Shown here: piece by piece, positions 1 through 9,164 of the stretch
Numbering within the stretch: the first letter of the stretch is position 1
Layout of the letters: every line of letters starts with the position of its first letter
From: Rhodospirillales bacterium
GTDB taxonomy: Bacteria; Pseudomonadota; Alphaproteobacteria; Rhodospirillales; Casp-alpha2
DNA: 64,000 bases
Reading direction: 5' to 3'
Assembly (NCBI GenBank): GCA_013203955.1
Contig: JABMOY010000116.1
Span: 1 to 64,000, forward strand
Made by a program: the position numbers and the translations under genes
Notes under the pieces: model-generated
Databases searched by the model: none
The model's input: only the letters and a program-made list of their open reading frames with translations
Told to the model about the DNA's origin: nothing

Positions 1-3
1 ATT

Positions 4-1728
4 TTGTTCGACGGCATCCCGCTTGAAGACATGAGCGTGTCGATGACCATGAACGGCGCCGTGCTGCCGGTGTTGGCGGGCTTCATCGTCGCCGGCGAGG
101 AACAGGGCGTGCCTCTGGAAAAACTGTCGGGCACCATTCAGAACGATATCTTGAAAGAGTTCATGGTGCGCAACACCTATATCTATCCGCCCGAACCCTC
201 CATGCGCATCGTCGCCGACATCATCGAATACACGACGAAAAACATGCCGAAGTTCAATTCCGTTTCGATTTCGGGCTACCACATCCAGGAGGCCGGCTCG
301 ACCATCGTTCAGGAATTGGCGTTCACCCTCGCCGACGGATTGGAATACGTGCGCGCCGCCCTGGGCAAGGGCCTGGATGTCGATGACTTCGCGCCCCGGC
401 TCAGCTTCTTTTTCAACATTGGTATGAATTTTTTCATGGAGATCGCCAAGCTGCGCGCCGCACGCTTGTTGTGGGTGGAACTGATGGCGCCGTTCGAACC
501 GAAGGATCCGCGCTCATCCCTGCTGCGCACCCATTGCCAAACATCGGGAGTTTCTTTGGCGGCGAAGGACCCCTACAACAACGTCATCCGCACTACCATC
601 GAGGCCTTGGCGGCGGTCTTGGGCGGCACGCAAAGTTTGCACACCAATGCCTTCGATGAAGCGCTGGCCTTGCCGACACCGGCGTCGGCCCGCATTGCCA
701 GGAATACGCAGTTGGTCATCGCCGAGGAGACAGGCGTCACCAACGTCGTCGATCCTTTGGGCGGCAGTTATTACCTGGAAAGTTTGACGAATTCCGTCGC
801 CAATGAGGCCCGCAAGCTGATCGCCGAGGTCGAGGGCATGGGCGGTATGACTAAAGCGGTGATCGCCGGTATGCCCAAGCAACGCATCGAAGAAGCCGCC
901 GCCCGCAAGCAGGCCCGCATCGACCGGGTCGAAGAAGTCATCGTCGGCGTCAACAAATACCAGCCGGAAACCGACGACGCGGTGGATTTGCTTGAGGTCG
1001 ATAACGACGCCGTCCGTGACAGCCAAATCAAGCGGCTCAAGCAAATCCGTAAAACAAGAGACGAAGCCGCCTGCCGAGCCGCACTCGATGCCCTGACCAA
1101 GGCCGCCGAGGTCGGTGACGGCAACCTGCTCGATCTTTCGGTCACGGCGACGCGCGCCCGGGCGACGGTCGGTGAAATTTCGGATGCCCTGGAAAAAGTC
1201 TTCACCCGCCACCGGGCCGAGGTGCGATCCATCACCGGGGTTTACGGGGCGGCCTATGAAGGCGACGAAAGCTTCCTGAAAATCAGGAAAGAGGTCGAAG
1301 CCTTCGCCGAAGCGGATGGCCGCCGGCCCCGGATGCTTGTCGTCAAAATGGGACAGGACGGTCACGACCGGGGCGCCAAGGTGATCGCCACGGCGTTCGC
1401 CGATATTGGCTTCGAGATCGATCTCGGCCCGATGTTCCAGACCCCCGACGAAGCCGCCCGCGAAGCCATCGAAAACGACGTCCACATCATCGGCGTGTCG
1501 TCACAGGCCGCCGGGCACAAGACCCTGGTGCCGCAGTTGATCGAAGCACTTCGCGAAGGCGGCGCCGGCGACATCCTGGTCGTTTGCGGCGGCGTCATCC
1601 CGCCCGGTGATTACGATTTCCTGTTCAAGGCCGGCGTGTCCGCCGTCTATGGCCCAGGCACCAACATCCCGGCGGCGGCTGCCGAGATCATGGATATTAT
1701 TAGGAAGCGGAAGTTGGCGGCGGAGTAA
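4..1728 (+). CDS. scpA: Methylmalonyl-CoA mutase large subunit, C-terminal part (5' truncated by window)
   Basis: RTHCQTSG motif, B12-binding motif [20 protein letters not shown]; open at window start. Confidence 0.92.
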   Translation: MFDGIPLEDMSVSMTMNGAVLPVLAGFIVAGEEQGVPLEKLSGTIQNDILKEFMVRNTYIYPPEPSMRIVADIIEYTTKNMPKFNSVSISGYHIQEAGSTIVQELAFTLADGLEYVRAALGKGLDVDDFAPRLSFFFNIGMNFFMEIAKLRAARLLWVELMAPFEPKDPRSSLLRTHCQTSGVSLAAKDPYNNVIRTTIEALAAVLGGTQSLHTNAFDEALALPTPASARIARNTQLVIAEETGVTNVVDPLGGSYYLESLTNSVANEARKLIAEVEGMGGMTKAVIAGMPKQRIEEAAARKQARIDRVEEVIVGVNKYQPETDDAVDLLEVDNDAVRDSQIKRLKQIRKTRDEAACRAALDALTKAAEVGDGNLLDLSVTATRARATVGEISDALEKVFTRHRAEVRSITGVYGAAYEGDESFLKIRKEVEAFAEADGRRPRMLVVKMGQDGHDRGAKVIATAFADIGFEIDLGPMFQTPDEAAREAIENDVHIIGVSSQAAGHKTLVPQLIEALREGGAGDILVVCGGVIPPGDYDFLFKAGVSAVYGPGTNIPAAAAEIMDIIRKRKLAAE

Positions 1729-1906
1729 TCTTTACGGATATCCGGTCCTGAAACGGAAAAAGAAAAAGGTCATTCCGGTTAATCTCGGAATGACCTTTAT
1801 GTTTTGCGAGGCGTTTGTAGCCTTTTGCCGACGGCACCACCTGGGGGCGGATGCGCCGGACGGCGCGGGCGATAGGATTGCGCCGCCGCATTTTGCGTTT
1901 CTTCAT
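1700..1906 (-). CDS. Small, very basic phage protein ([24 protein letters not shown]...)
   Basis: Strong RBS AAGGAGGG upstream of ATG at 1906; last gene of minus operon; 3' end runs through the terminator. Confidence 0.55.
   Translation of the reverse strand: MKKRKMRRRNPIARAVRRIRPQVVPSAKGYKRLAKHKGHSEINRNDLFLFPFQDRISVKITPPPTSAS
1765..1798 (-). terminator. Rho-independent terminator ending the minus-strand phage operon (stem also usable on + strand)
   Basis: Perfect 13-bp inverted repeat AAAGGTCATTCCG/CGGAATGACCTTT; minus-strand continuation is T-rich (CTTTTTCTTTTTCC). Confidence 0.75.
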
Positions 1907-1973
1907 GCGTCTGCCCTCCTTATCCGTTGGCGTTGACCGGGCCGGGGTTATAGCGGAAGGGGGGAGTCTTCGT

Positions 1974-2198
1974 CTACCCACAAAAGGTGTTGTGCTTCTC
2001 ATTATGCTTGGCGATTTTCACCAAATCCTCGCGGAGGTGTGCGGGCCACGGGATGCGGTCGGCCAGCCACGCCTTGCTTGTGTTGGAGAGCCGGATCGGC
2101 TTGGCCCAGGTGCAGTCGACCTCGACGCTGACCGGCAGGCTACAGGCGTTTAAGAATATCGCGGTCGCTGCCAGACTCAGGCGCATTGTCGATTTCAT
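1974..2198 (-). CDS. Outer-membrane spanin-like lipoprotein (Rz1-like)
   Basis: Signal peptide with lipobox LNAC; CTWAKPI...HNEKHNTFCG pattern seen in small phage lipoproteins; overlaps i-spanin candidate in another frame. Confidence 0.6.
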   Translation of the reverse strand: MKSTMRLSLAATAIFLNACSLPVSVEVDCTWAKPIRLSNTSKAWLADRIPWPAHLREDLVKIAKHNEKHNTFCG

Positions 2199-2346
2199 CG
2201 GCTTTCCTCCGGATGTCTTCTCGGGTTTTTAAGGATTCCAGTTGCGCCTTCTCCGCCCCTTGGCGGCGAAGGGCAGCGTCGCGGGCCCATCCGGCGATCA
2301 GGTTGAACGCGCGGATGAGCCCGCTTGCGATTGCTAATAAGTTCAT
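2140..2346 (-). CDS. Inner-membrane spanin-like protein (Rz-like)
   Basis: N-terminal TM segment then charged coiled-coil; overlaps the lipoprotein gene; adjacent to holin and endolysin. Confidence 0.55.
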   Translation of the reverse strand: MNLLAIASGLIRAFNLIAGWARDAALRRQGAEKAQLESLKTREDIRRKADEIDNAPESGSDRDILKRL

Positions 2347-2357
2347 GGGCCAGCCCA

Positions 2358-2555
2358 TCACAAATTATCGGCGACGCCCTTGCGCAGGAACGCCACGGTG
2401 ATCAGCGGCCAGACCGCTTGGAAGGTTTGAACCAGGTCCATCTCGCCGACCAGATAGGCGCCGATGGCGCCGACGATGCCGGTGATGGCGGTGATGTAGG
2501 TCTTTTTGCCGGCGAAGAATCCGCCGCGTGAAATGTCGTACTTTGTCATGTTCAT
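2358..2555 (-). CDS. Holin-like small membrane protein
   Basis: 65 aa, hydrophobic TM segments, lies between endolysin and spanins. Confidence 0.55.
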   Translation of the reverse strand: MNMTKYDISRGGFFAGKKTYITAITGIVGAIGAYLVGEMDLVQTFQAVWPLITVAFLRKGVADNL

Positions 2556-2570
2556 GGGTCTTTACTCCTA

Positions 2571-3011
2571 TTACTCGACGTTGTTGTAGAACTTGTGATT
2601 GCCGATTTCGGCAGACGGCTTGCGGTCTTTCGCCCAAGGCGGCGTCACGCCCTTGGCGTGGTAGTGCGTGGCGCCGCCGGTCGGGTCTTTAAGCGTTCCG
2701 GCGAGCGCGCGCCTGGCGATACGCAGGCACGTTTGGAAGGTGCGGTTGTCTTGGCTGACCGCTTCGATCTTGGCGCGGTTGGGGTCGCCTTCGTTCCAGC
2801 AGCTGAATTGATAGGGCTTGGTCGACACATCGACCGGCGTCGCCCCCCACCAATAGCCCCGGCGTTCGGCGCCGCGCCTGGCCCGGTTCATGATGACGGC
2901 GGCGATGGCTTCCTTGCCGCGCACCAACTCGCCCCGGGCTTCGCCGTAAAGGGTGCGGGCAACGATATCGACCGCTTTGTCTTTTATTTTCTTTGGGGAG
3001 ATGGCGTTCAT
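2571..3011 (-). CDS. Cell wall hydrolase (SleB-like) endolysin
   Basis: RTLYGEARGE ... VIMNRA ... TGGATHYHA ... typical of the hydrolase_2/SleB family. Confidence 0.85.
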   Translation of the reverse strand: MNAISPKKIKDKAVDIVARTLYGEARGELVRGKEAIAAVIMNRARRGAERRGYWWGATPVDVSTKPYQFSCWNEGDPNRAKIEAVSQDNRTFQTCLRIARRALAGTLKDPTGGATHYHAKGVTPPWAKDRKPSAEIGNHKFYNNVE

Positions 3012-3322
3012 GACGGCCCCCCGTGACCGGGCCGGGGCGCGCCGTCGAGCTTGTTCTCGATGCGCAGCAGATGCGCCGTCAGGCGGCGTTCGACCTCTTT
3101 TAGGTACGGGATGGAAGCGTAAGACTTGGCGACTTCCAATTTGTAAGCGGCCAGGCTTTCGCGAAGATACGCCAGCCCGGTTTCGAATTCGTGCCGGGCA
3201 TCATTGATGGCGTCATCGGCATCGCGCCGTCCGCGCCAGCTAATCCAGAAAAGCCCGGCCATGGCCGGCAATTCTACGGCGGTAATCCACCAAATGACGT
3301 TGATGGTCCAGGGGTCTTGCAT
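3008..3322 (-). CDS. Phage membrane protein with coiled coil (unknown, lysis region)
   Basis: N-terminal TM, helical C-terminus; overlaps the endolysin start by 4 nt. Confidence 0.5.
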   Translation of the reverse strand: MQDPWTINVIWWITAVELPAMAGLFWISWRGRRDADDAINDARHEFETGLAYLRESLAAYKLEVAKSYASIPYLKEVERRLTAHLLRIENKLDGAPRPGHGGPS

Positions 3323-3349
3323 AGTGTGGGCTCCTTATCGGTTAGGCAT

Positions 3350-3372
3350 AAAAAAAGCCCCCGTCAGGGGGC
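3350..3372 (-). terminator. Rho-independent terminator
   Basis: Minus strand GCCCCCTGACGGGGGC followed by TTTTTTT. Confidence 0.85.
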
Positions 3373-3401
3373 GTTCGTCGTGGGGGTTGTTTTGGGTGTG
3401 C

Positions 3402-4739
3402 TTAGATAAAGCCTAAAAATTCCCCGAATTTTTTAGTCAGGCGCTCCGGTCCGAGTGTGGCCGCGAGTTGGGAGAAGGCGTCGGTGGTTTTTGGCCCGAT
3501 GTCGCCGTCGAGTTTCAACGGTTCGATTTCTTTGCCGCCGAGATCGTTGAGGGTTTCCTGAAGCGTCACCACCTCGGCGCGATCCTCGGGCCGGCGGGCG
3601 GATTTCACCGGGTCGCGAAACAGGGTTGAAAAGTTTTTCTCCGTCTCTTTCGCTAGGCCGCCGAAGCCTTCTTTGCCGCCTGACTTGACGAAGTCGTTGA
3701 AGCGGCCAAGCGCCAACCCTTCTTCGACATTGGGCGCGCCCAGTTTGGCGGCGGCTTGGCGCAGGCCGGTCCGGGTCTTCGGCCCGAAGTCGCCGTCTTC
3801 TTTCAGTTGCGGGGCGGCGCTTCCTAATAGATTGATCCCCCCTTGCAGGCGCTTGACGGCGGAAGTGAGTCCGTTGCCTTTGGCGTCGAGGAGCACGTTG
3901 CTGCCGATGCGCTTAAGGCTCAACTTAAGGGGCTGGCCGTCGCCTGCGGAGGGAACCGCTGGCTTTTCCGGAATGGGGCGGATGGGTTTGGGCTCCATCG
4001 TCCGTCCGGCGGCGTCGGGCGGGGCGGGCTCGCTGCCGAAGAAATGGTCGAAGAACCCCTTCTCGGCCTTGAACAACTGTTGGCGCTCGTCCTCCGTCTT
4101 TGCATCCGTGCGCGCGACCATAATTTGGCGCACTTCGTCCTCGGTCATATCCTGAGGTTTCTTCATGAGGATATCCTCGACGCCGCCCGGTTTCATCAGG
4201 TCGTCCATAAATTTTTTGTTTTCCGGCGAGGCGTTCTCAAGGTCTTCGTCGGCATCGGTGCTGGCGCCTGAAAGGCCGGGGTCGGTACCCTCGCTTCCTT
4301 GATCTTTAGAAGGGGGTGTAGGTTTTTCCGGGGAGGGTTGCTTTTTCGCGTCAGGGGTGGGGGGCTCTACGGAAGGTGCCGGATCGGTGGTTTCGAGGTT
4401 AATCCGGGTTCTTTCTGCTTCAAAAACGGAATCTTTAACCTTATCCAAGGGAATTTCATCTTTAAGAACGCCCTTCTCTATATCGCCGACGATTTTGCCG
4501 TAATTTATTTTTTTTGGGTCAACGCCGGCTTCCTGTAGTTTGGATACGACTTCATCGGCGGCGGCTTCTGCGCCGTTGAGGCCTTTAATGGGGTCTAAGA
4601 ATGAGAGCGCGGGTTTATCAATAGCGAACGGGTCGTCTCCGCCAGCGGCGTCACGTTGAACCTCTTTCCCTGCCTTTTTGGCAGCGAATTTTGCGAGGAA
4701 TTGTAATATTGTCATTATGTCCTTCATAATTTTCTCCAT
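3402..4739 (-). CDS. Phage protein with two C-terminal peptidoglycan-binding-like domains
   Basis: LQGGINLLG...EDGDFGPKTRTGLRQ and LQETLNDLGG...LDGDIGPKTTDAFSQ repeats; Pro-rich linker. Confidence 0.65.
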   Translation of the reverse strand: MEKIMKDIMTILQFLAKFAAKKAGKEVQRDAAGGDDPFAIDKPALSFLDPIKGLNGAEAAADEVVSKLQEAGVDPKKINYGKIVGDIEKGVLKDEIPLDKVKDSVFEAERTRINLETTDPAPSVEPPTPDAKKQPSPEKPTPPSKDQGSEGTDPGLSGASTDADEDLENASPENKKFMDDLMKPGGVEDILMKKPQDMTEDEVRQIMVARTDAKTEDERQQLFKAEKGFFDHFFGSEPAPPDAAGRTMEPKPIRPIPEKPAVPSAGDGQPLKLSLKRIGSNVLLDAKGNGLTSAVKRLQGGINLLGSAAPQLKEDGDFGPKTRTGLRQAAAKLGAPNVEEGLALGRFNDFVKSGGKEGFGGLAKETEKNFSTLFRDPVKSARRPEDRAEVVTLQETLNDLGGKEIEPLKLDGDIGPKTTDAFSQLAATLGPERLTKKFGEFLGFI

Positions 4740-4797
4740 TTAGTGGGAATGTCACGAGTGCAGGGTTCCGGGTAAATAAGATTGCGGTGTGGGAAAA

Positions 4798-5010
4798 ATG
4801 AACAGGTTTGTTGTAGAAATTTTGAAGAATAAATTTGTGTATTTTGGATTTGTTATAGCCACATATCTTGTTAACTATTTTAATGGGCTAAGCCCGTTGA
4901 GACTTGATGTCACCGTTTCCGCTTTCTTAGGTTCGGCGGTATTGTATTTTTTCTTTGTTTTATGGAAGGTTTTCAAAAATCGGAAAGTTCCAGTTGAACC
5001 GCGTGAGTGA
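4798..5010 (+). CDS. Small membrane protein (cargo, opposite strand to phage operon)
   Basis: ORF with two hydrophobic segments in an AT-rich region; ATG at 4798 preferred over GTG at 4789. Confidence 0.5.
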   Translation: MNRFVVEILKNKFVYFGFVIATYLVNYFNGLSPLRLDVTVSAFLGSAVLYFFFVLWKVFKNRKVPVEPRE

Positions 5011-5016
5011 TTTGTC

Positions 5017-5160
5017 ATGTGTTTGAAAACGGAAATTTTAACTAAAAACAAAAACCCCAGTTTCAAGGAAGCGTTTAAATCAAATGTAAGGAAGAGATGG
5101 CCGATTTATATTGGCCTTGTGATGCTGGCTTTTCGCTGGAATAAACTGCCGATTGAATAA
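5017..5160 (+). CDS. 47-aa small protein with hydrophobic C-terminal half (MCLKTEILTKNKNPSFKEAFKSNVRKRWPIYIGLVMLAFRWNKLPIE)
   Basis: Read directly from sequence; below the ORF-track size cutoff; 6 nt after the preceding ORF. Confidence 0.4.
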   Translation: MCLKTEILTKNKNPSFKEAFKSNVRKRWPIYIGLVMLAFRWNKLPIE

Positions 5161-5184
5161 CAATTTTTTGGCCTTTCCATCGCA

Positions 5185-6696
5185 TTAAACGCTGAACTCC
5201 GTCTTCGCCTTGAAGCCATCCGCACCCGGCCGCCAGTTGGCGCGGCCCTTAATGTCCTTGGCATCCGGCGAAGGAAGCCGCGGCAGGCGCACCGGTTCCG
5301 ACAACAAACACCCCGACACCGCGTCCAGCCCGTCGTCGCGGGCCTTTGTTCCGGGCCGCCATTCGCGCATCTCCGTGACGAAAGGCGTCGAGAAAACGTT
5401 TCTGTGCGCATGCAGCCGTCCCGCCGCCAGCACCGCGTCGAAGGCGTCGATGATGCGAAGGTCTTTCGCCCGGTGCGACGCCTTTTCGATGACGGCGCAT
5501 TGTAAACCGGTGCCTTGTAGTTCACGCCTGAGAAGCCCCGGCAGGAATCGCCCGAGCCCGTTGGTTTCTAGCGTCACCGACGACAAGTGATTTTCGCGGA
5601 CGAAATCGACGGCTTGGCGGCAAAGCTGCGTCGCTTCGTCCGTGGTGGCGGAAAGTTCAGGGTCGTGTTCCATGTAGCGGACGGCGTGCAGCCAATAATC
5701 GCCTTCCTCGTCGGTGAAGATACAGGCGATGACGCTGGCGTCGCCTTTGTCGGGTGATCCAAATGACGGGTCCCACCAGCACGACGCCGAAACCAAGCGC
5801 CGGGCACCCAACATCAGCTTCGCCTCATTATTGGCTTCGATGTAATTCAGGTCATCGTCATAGGGACGCAGGCGGTCTGGGTCTAAGCGCCCTTCGGCGA
5901 CGTTGACGGGTCTCAGCATCATCTGGCTTTGAAACTTATTGGGCCCGGTACGGCGTTTGATGGCGTCGATCTTTTGTTGCGGGAATCTTTCCGGCCAGCG
6001 GCTTTGGCCCTTGTTGTCCAACAACGGCAGTTCCAGTCTCTTGAAGTCGTCGAGATAGGGCTTTTCCTCACCGGTTTCCGGTCGGGGGTCGCCGGTGTAG
6101 ATGGAGTAATAGGTGTGCGGCGTGCCGATATAGAGTTGCAGGCCGCCCGGCGCCAGGACGTAGTCGATCTCGTCCAAGCGCTCGCGCAGGTCTTCGCGCT
6201 TTGGCAGGGTGTCAGACGTATTCGGCACCTCGACATCGTCACAGATGACCACATCGGCGCGGGACCCGGTGACATTGGCGCCGATGCCCTTGGCCAGCAT
6301 CGACGGATCGCGGAGCTCGCGTGTTCGGTTGACGGTGAATTGGTCCGCCGCCCACTGGTCGGCGCGGGCGGGTTTTAAGCCTCCATTCAACCCCACGATC
6401 AGCGGGTGGCGTTCGATGATGCGTTTGACGTTGCGGACCATTTTGCGGGCGAGCGCCAGATCGGCGGCGAGCACCATGATCCGGATGTTGGGGTCGCGCG
6501 ACAGCAGCCACGCCGAAAACAACCCAACCAACGTCGACTTGCCGGCGTTGCGAAAGGCCAGCAACAACAGCTCCCGGTCGCCCGTCTGCCAGCGGTCGGC
6601 CAGCCAGCGGGCGATTTCGACATGGACCTCCGGCGTCTTCTGCCCTTGGTGGTTGTTCCAAACGGCGGCGAAGACGTCGAAGTTGATGGGTTTCAT
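5185..6696 (-). CDS. terL: Phage terminase large subunit
   Basis: Walker A-like LLAFRNAGKSTL, Walker B-like VVICDDVEV, nuclease-type WWDPSFG...DASVIA; start at MKPINFD. Confidence 0.88.
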   Translation of the reverse strand: MKPINFDVFAAVWNNHQGQKTPEVHVEIARWLADRWQTGDRELLLLAFRNAGKSTLVGLFSAWLLSRDPNIRIMVLAADLALARKMVRNVKRIIERHPLIVGLNGGLKPARADQWAADQFTVNRTRELRDPSMLAKGIGANVTGSRADVVICDDVEVPNTSDTLPKREDLRERLDEIDYVLAPGGLQLYIGTPHTYYSIYTGDPRPETGEEKPYLDDFKRLELPLLDNKGQSRWPERFPQQKIDAIKRRTGPNKFQSQMMLRPVNVAEGRLDPDRLRPYDDDLNYIEANNEAKLMLGARRLVSASCWWDPSFGSPDKGDASVIACIFTDEEGDYWLHAVRYMEHDPELSATTDEATQLCRQAVDFVRENHLSSVTLETNGLGRFLPGLLRRELQGTGLQCAVIEKASHRAKDLRIIDAFDAVLAAGRLHAHRNVFSTPFVTEMREWRPGTKARDDGLDAVSGCLLSEPVRLPRLPSPDAKDIKGRANWRPGADGFKAKTEFSV

Positions 6697-6719
6697 GGGT
6701 CCTCTTGTTTTAGGGCGGT

Positions 6720-7001
6720 TTATTCCAAGGTTGCCTCGGCGTCGGCGATCAGACGGTCGAGGTCGGCGTTTGGCGAGACCGGTGGTGTGATCTCGCTCGA
6801 CAGCGATTGCGCCAGCTTTATTAACTGTTCCAGGTGCGCCATCGCCGCCCGGCAGGCAGAGGAATAGGCGGCGAAGTTTCTGGCCTCCGTCGGCACCTTT
6901 CCACGTGTAAAGTCGAGATAACGCTGGAGCGCACCGTCGATCATGCCGGGCAGGCGGGCGATAAGGTCGCGGCGCCTTTCGTCGAAAATTACGGGGTCCA
7001 T
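6720..7001 (-). CDS. Putative terminase small subunit
   Basis: Position immediately upstream of terL, small helical protein (MDPVIFDERRRDLIARLPGMIDGALQRYLDFTRGK). Confidence 0.5.
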   Translation of the reverse strand: MDPVIFDERRRDLIARLPGMIDGALQRYLDFTRGKVPTEARNFAAYSSACRAAMAHLEQLIKLAQSLSSEITPPVSPNADLDRLIADAEATLE

Positions 7002-7261
7002 TACGATACTCCGTAGTCCCAATCAACTGGCCATGTATTGGCAATCGTCAGCCACGGCGCATGGGCCAATGCCAGGGCGTCGGCATCGGCTTGGCTAACG
7101 CGGCTTGAGCCGGTAATCATCCGCGTCCCCACGCCACCCTTGGGTTTCATAACCGCGTTTTCAATTTGACCGGGCCGGGCGGCGTCCGGAATATTTTGGT
7201 TGAGGTAAGTCGCGATGAACGCTGCCTCATTGGTCTTGGGGATAATAAAATAGATGGTCAT
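7001..7261 (-). CDS. Small phage protein, unknown
   Basis: MTIYFIIPKTNEAAF...; start and stop overlap neighbouring phage genes. Confidence 0.5.
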   Translation of the reverse strand: MTIYFIIPKTNEAAFIATYLNQNIPDAARPGQIENAVMKPKGGVGTRMITGSSRVSQADADALALAHAPWLTIANTWPVDWDYGVS

Positions 7262-8103
7262 TAGAGCCCCCATCGTGTTTTGGATGAATTGTAGAACGTA
7301 TCGAACTGGGTTTTAGTGGGAAGCGTCCCGCCGTTCCACATGGCATGAAAACCCATCCGGGAAGTGGCGGGCAATTCTTGGTCCATATTCCGGCGGGTGC
7401 CGAGTTGCAGAATGGAACCGTCTAGTGTGCCGGGGCTGGTGAACGCCCCGTCCCAAGTATTCGCGGCAGAAGCGGGGTTGTAGCCGTTGCCATCGGCATT
7501 GCCGAGATACATAAAACTGACAGCCCCCCCGGCTTCATCGAGCGCAGCAGCACAAAAATTCCAGGCGTTTACTTTAATGGCGGTATCGCCAAACTTATTA
7601 AAAGCCGTTGCGGATGCGCTGTGGATTTCGATAGCTTGTTTACTCGTCCCGCTAAAACCAGAGTACGCACCTTCCCGGCCAGAGGGTGCATTTCCTGTTG
7701 ACCACAACATGGTGTCAGGAAACGACGCCGGTACATAAACCCAATCAGCCCAAGCAAACTTTGAATTGTTATGGTGCAAAGCGTTTAAAAAGGCATCGTT
7801 GACACTGTCCTTGGTAAAATGGTCCGCGCCATCCAAAGACCAGTATTCGGTTGCGCTCAAACCGCCCGGTGTGCCGTTGAGGGGCGGGTCTTGGGTTTCG
7901 CTTGTTTCGTCAAACCCGGCGTCGAAGTTGATCGCGTTAGCGGTCAGGTCGTCCCACTTCTGCCCACCGGACGGTGCACTCGCTAAAGCCCCGGCGTCGA
8001 GGCAGTGGTGAAGGTTCGAACCGCCGATGCCGGCGGCGATAAGATCGCCTAAGAATGACGGATCACCCGCGCCTGCTCCCATCATCATGCGTTGCCCTAA
8101 CAT
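7261..8103 (-). CDS. Phage tail-associated lectin/glucanase-like (ConA-like fold) protein
   Basis: LDAG...WDDLT...pattern, Gly/Asn-rich beta protein directly after tail fibre gene; 1-nt overlap. Confidence 0.55.
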   Translation of the reverse strand: MLGQRMMMGAGAGDPSFLGDLIAAGIGGSNLHHCLDAGALASAPSGGQKWDDLTANAINFDAGFDETSETQDPPLNGTPGGLSATEYWSLDGADHFTKDSVNDAFLNALHHNNSKFAWADWVYVPASFPDTMLWSTGNAPSGREGAYSGFSGTSKQAIEIHSASATAFNKFGDTAIKVNAWNFCAAALDEAGGAVSFMYLGNADGNGYNPASAANTWDGAFTSPGTLDGSILQLGTRRNMDQELPATSRMGFHAMWNGGTLPTKTQFDTFYNSSKTRWGL

Positions 8104-9137
8104 CACTTCATGTCCTGACCGGCGGTGAAGCCGCGCCACGTCGTGCCGGCATCCGTGGTAACGAACGTGAACACGTCAACGGCATTGGCCGTGGCGGTCA
8201 AGGTCGGCGTCGTGCCGCCGGGCCAATCGACGGTCGCCGGGAAAGTGATAAGGCGCCCGCCGGTGGCATCTTGCGTCAAGATCAAGGTGAAGCTGCCGCC
8301 CTTGCCGGTGGCCGGTGGGTTGGAGAACGTGAACGTGGTTATCGCCACGGCCAAAGTCGCCGTCACCACGTTGCCAAGTGTTAGGTCGATAGTTTGACTG
8401 GCTATGGTGTTGTCAATAGCGTTCAGCGTTTCGGCGTAATCCTTCAACTCCGGGCGTTCGACTTGTTGGTCGGCGCAGGCCAGTTTGGCGGAAAGAGTCT
8501 GGATGCCGGACCATGTGTTGGCGCCGTCCAAAAGTGGTACGACGGAACCCGAGGTGCCGATAACAAGGCCGAGTGTTGTTCTGGCCGCTGGTGCGTCGGC
8601 GTCATCGAGCAGTGTGTCCATAAAAGCGGAAACGGGCCCCAGGTTTGCCGACGTTCCGGCTGCGGCGACGGGGTCGCCATTAGCATCAAAGCCTAAGAAC
8701 TTGCTTGTCCTTGAGGTTTTATCCGGCAAGGTCAGCGATGTCGTCGGATCGGTGTCCAGAAGACGCAAGGATCGGGTGGTCTCGTCATTAACCTGCTGTA
8801 GAGACGCCGTCAGGGTATCAAGTTCATCGTTGATGACCTTGGACCGGAATTCACCGGATTCCTGGAAATCGCTGGTTCGCTGAATGGCGATTTGCCGTTT
8901 CAAAGTGACGATGATGCCGTTGGCGGGGGCGGTTCCGAACGTTACCGAGCCGCCGGCGGAATTTCCCGCGCCTGATATGGTGTAATCGGTGGTCAGGGTT
9001 TTGAGTGTTTCGTTTTCGTAAGCCCTCATGTCGGCGTCGGCGAATATCGGGAACGGGTAGGTGAAGGTGGTTTGTGATCCGTCGCCGGTGTATTGGATGC
9101 GGGGTGAGATATCGCCGATTTGAATATGGTCGGCCAT
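8103..9137 (-). CDS. Phage tail fibre / receptor-binding protein
   Basis: N-terminus YTGDGSQTTFTYPFPIF...DYTISG typical of podovirus tail fibre N-terminal domain. Confidence 0.75.
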   Translation of the reverse strand: MADHIQIGDISPRIQYTGDGSQTTFTYPFPIFADADMRAYENETLKTLTTDYTISGAGNSAGGSVTFGTAPANGIIVTLKRQIAIQRTSDFQESGEFRSKVINDELDTLTASLQQVNDETTRSLRLLDTDPTTSLTLPDKTSRTSKFLGFDANGDPVAAAGTSANLGPVSAFMDTLLDDADAPAARTTLGLVIGTSGSVVPLLDGANTWSGIQTLSAKLACADQQVERPELKDYAETLNAIDNTIASQTIDLTLGNVVTATLAVAITTFTFSNPPATGKGGSFTLILTQDATGGRLITFPATVDWPGGTTPTLTATANAVDVFTFVTTDAGTTWRGFTAGQDMK

Positions 9138-9164
9138 TTAATCCTCCTTTTGAATTGTGTTTGT

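Noticed and set aside
514-1485. Long minus-strand ORF (323 aa) opposite scpA
   Set aside because: Antisense shadow of a clear high-GC CDS; no recognisable protein features.
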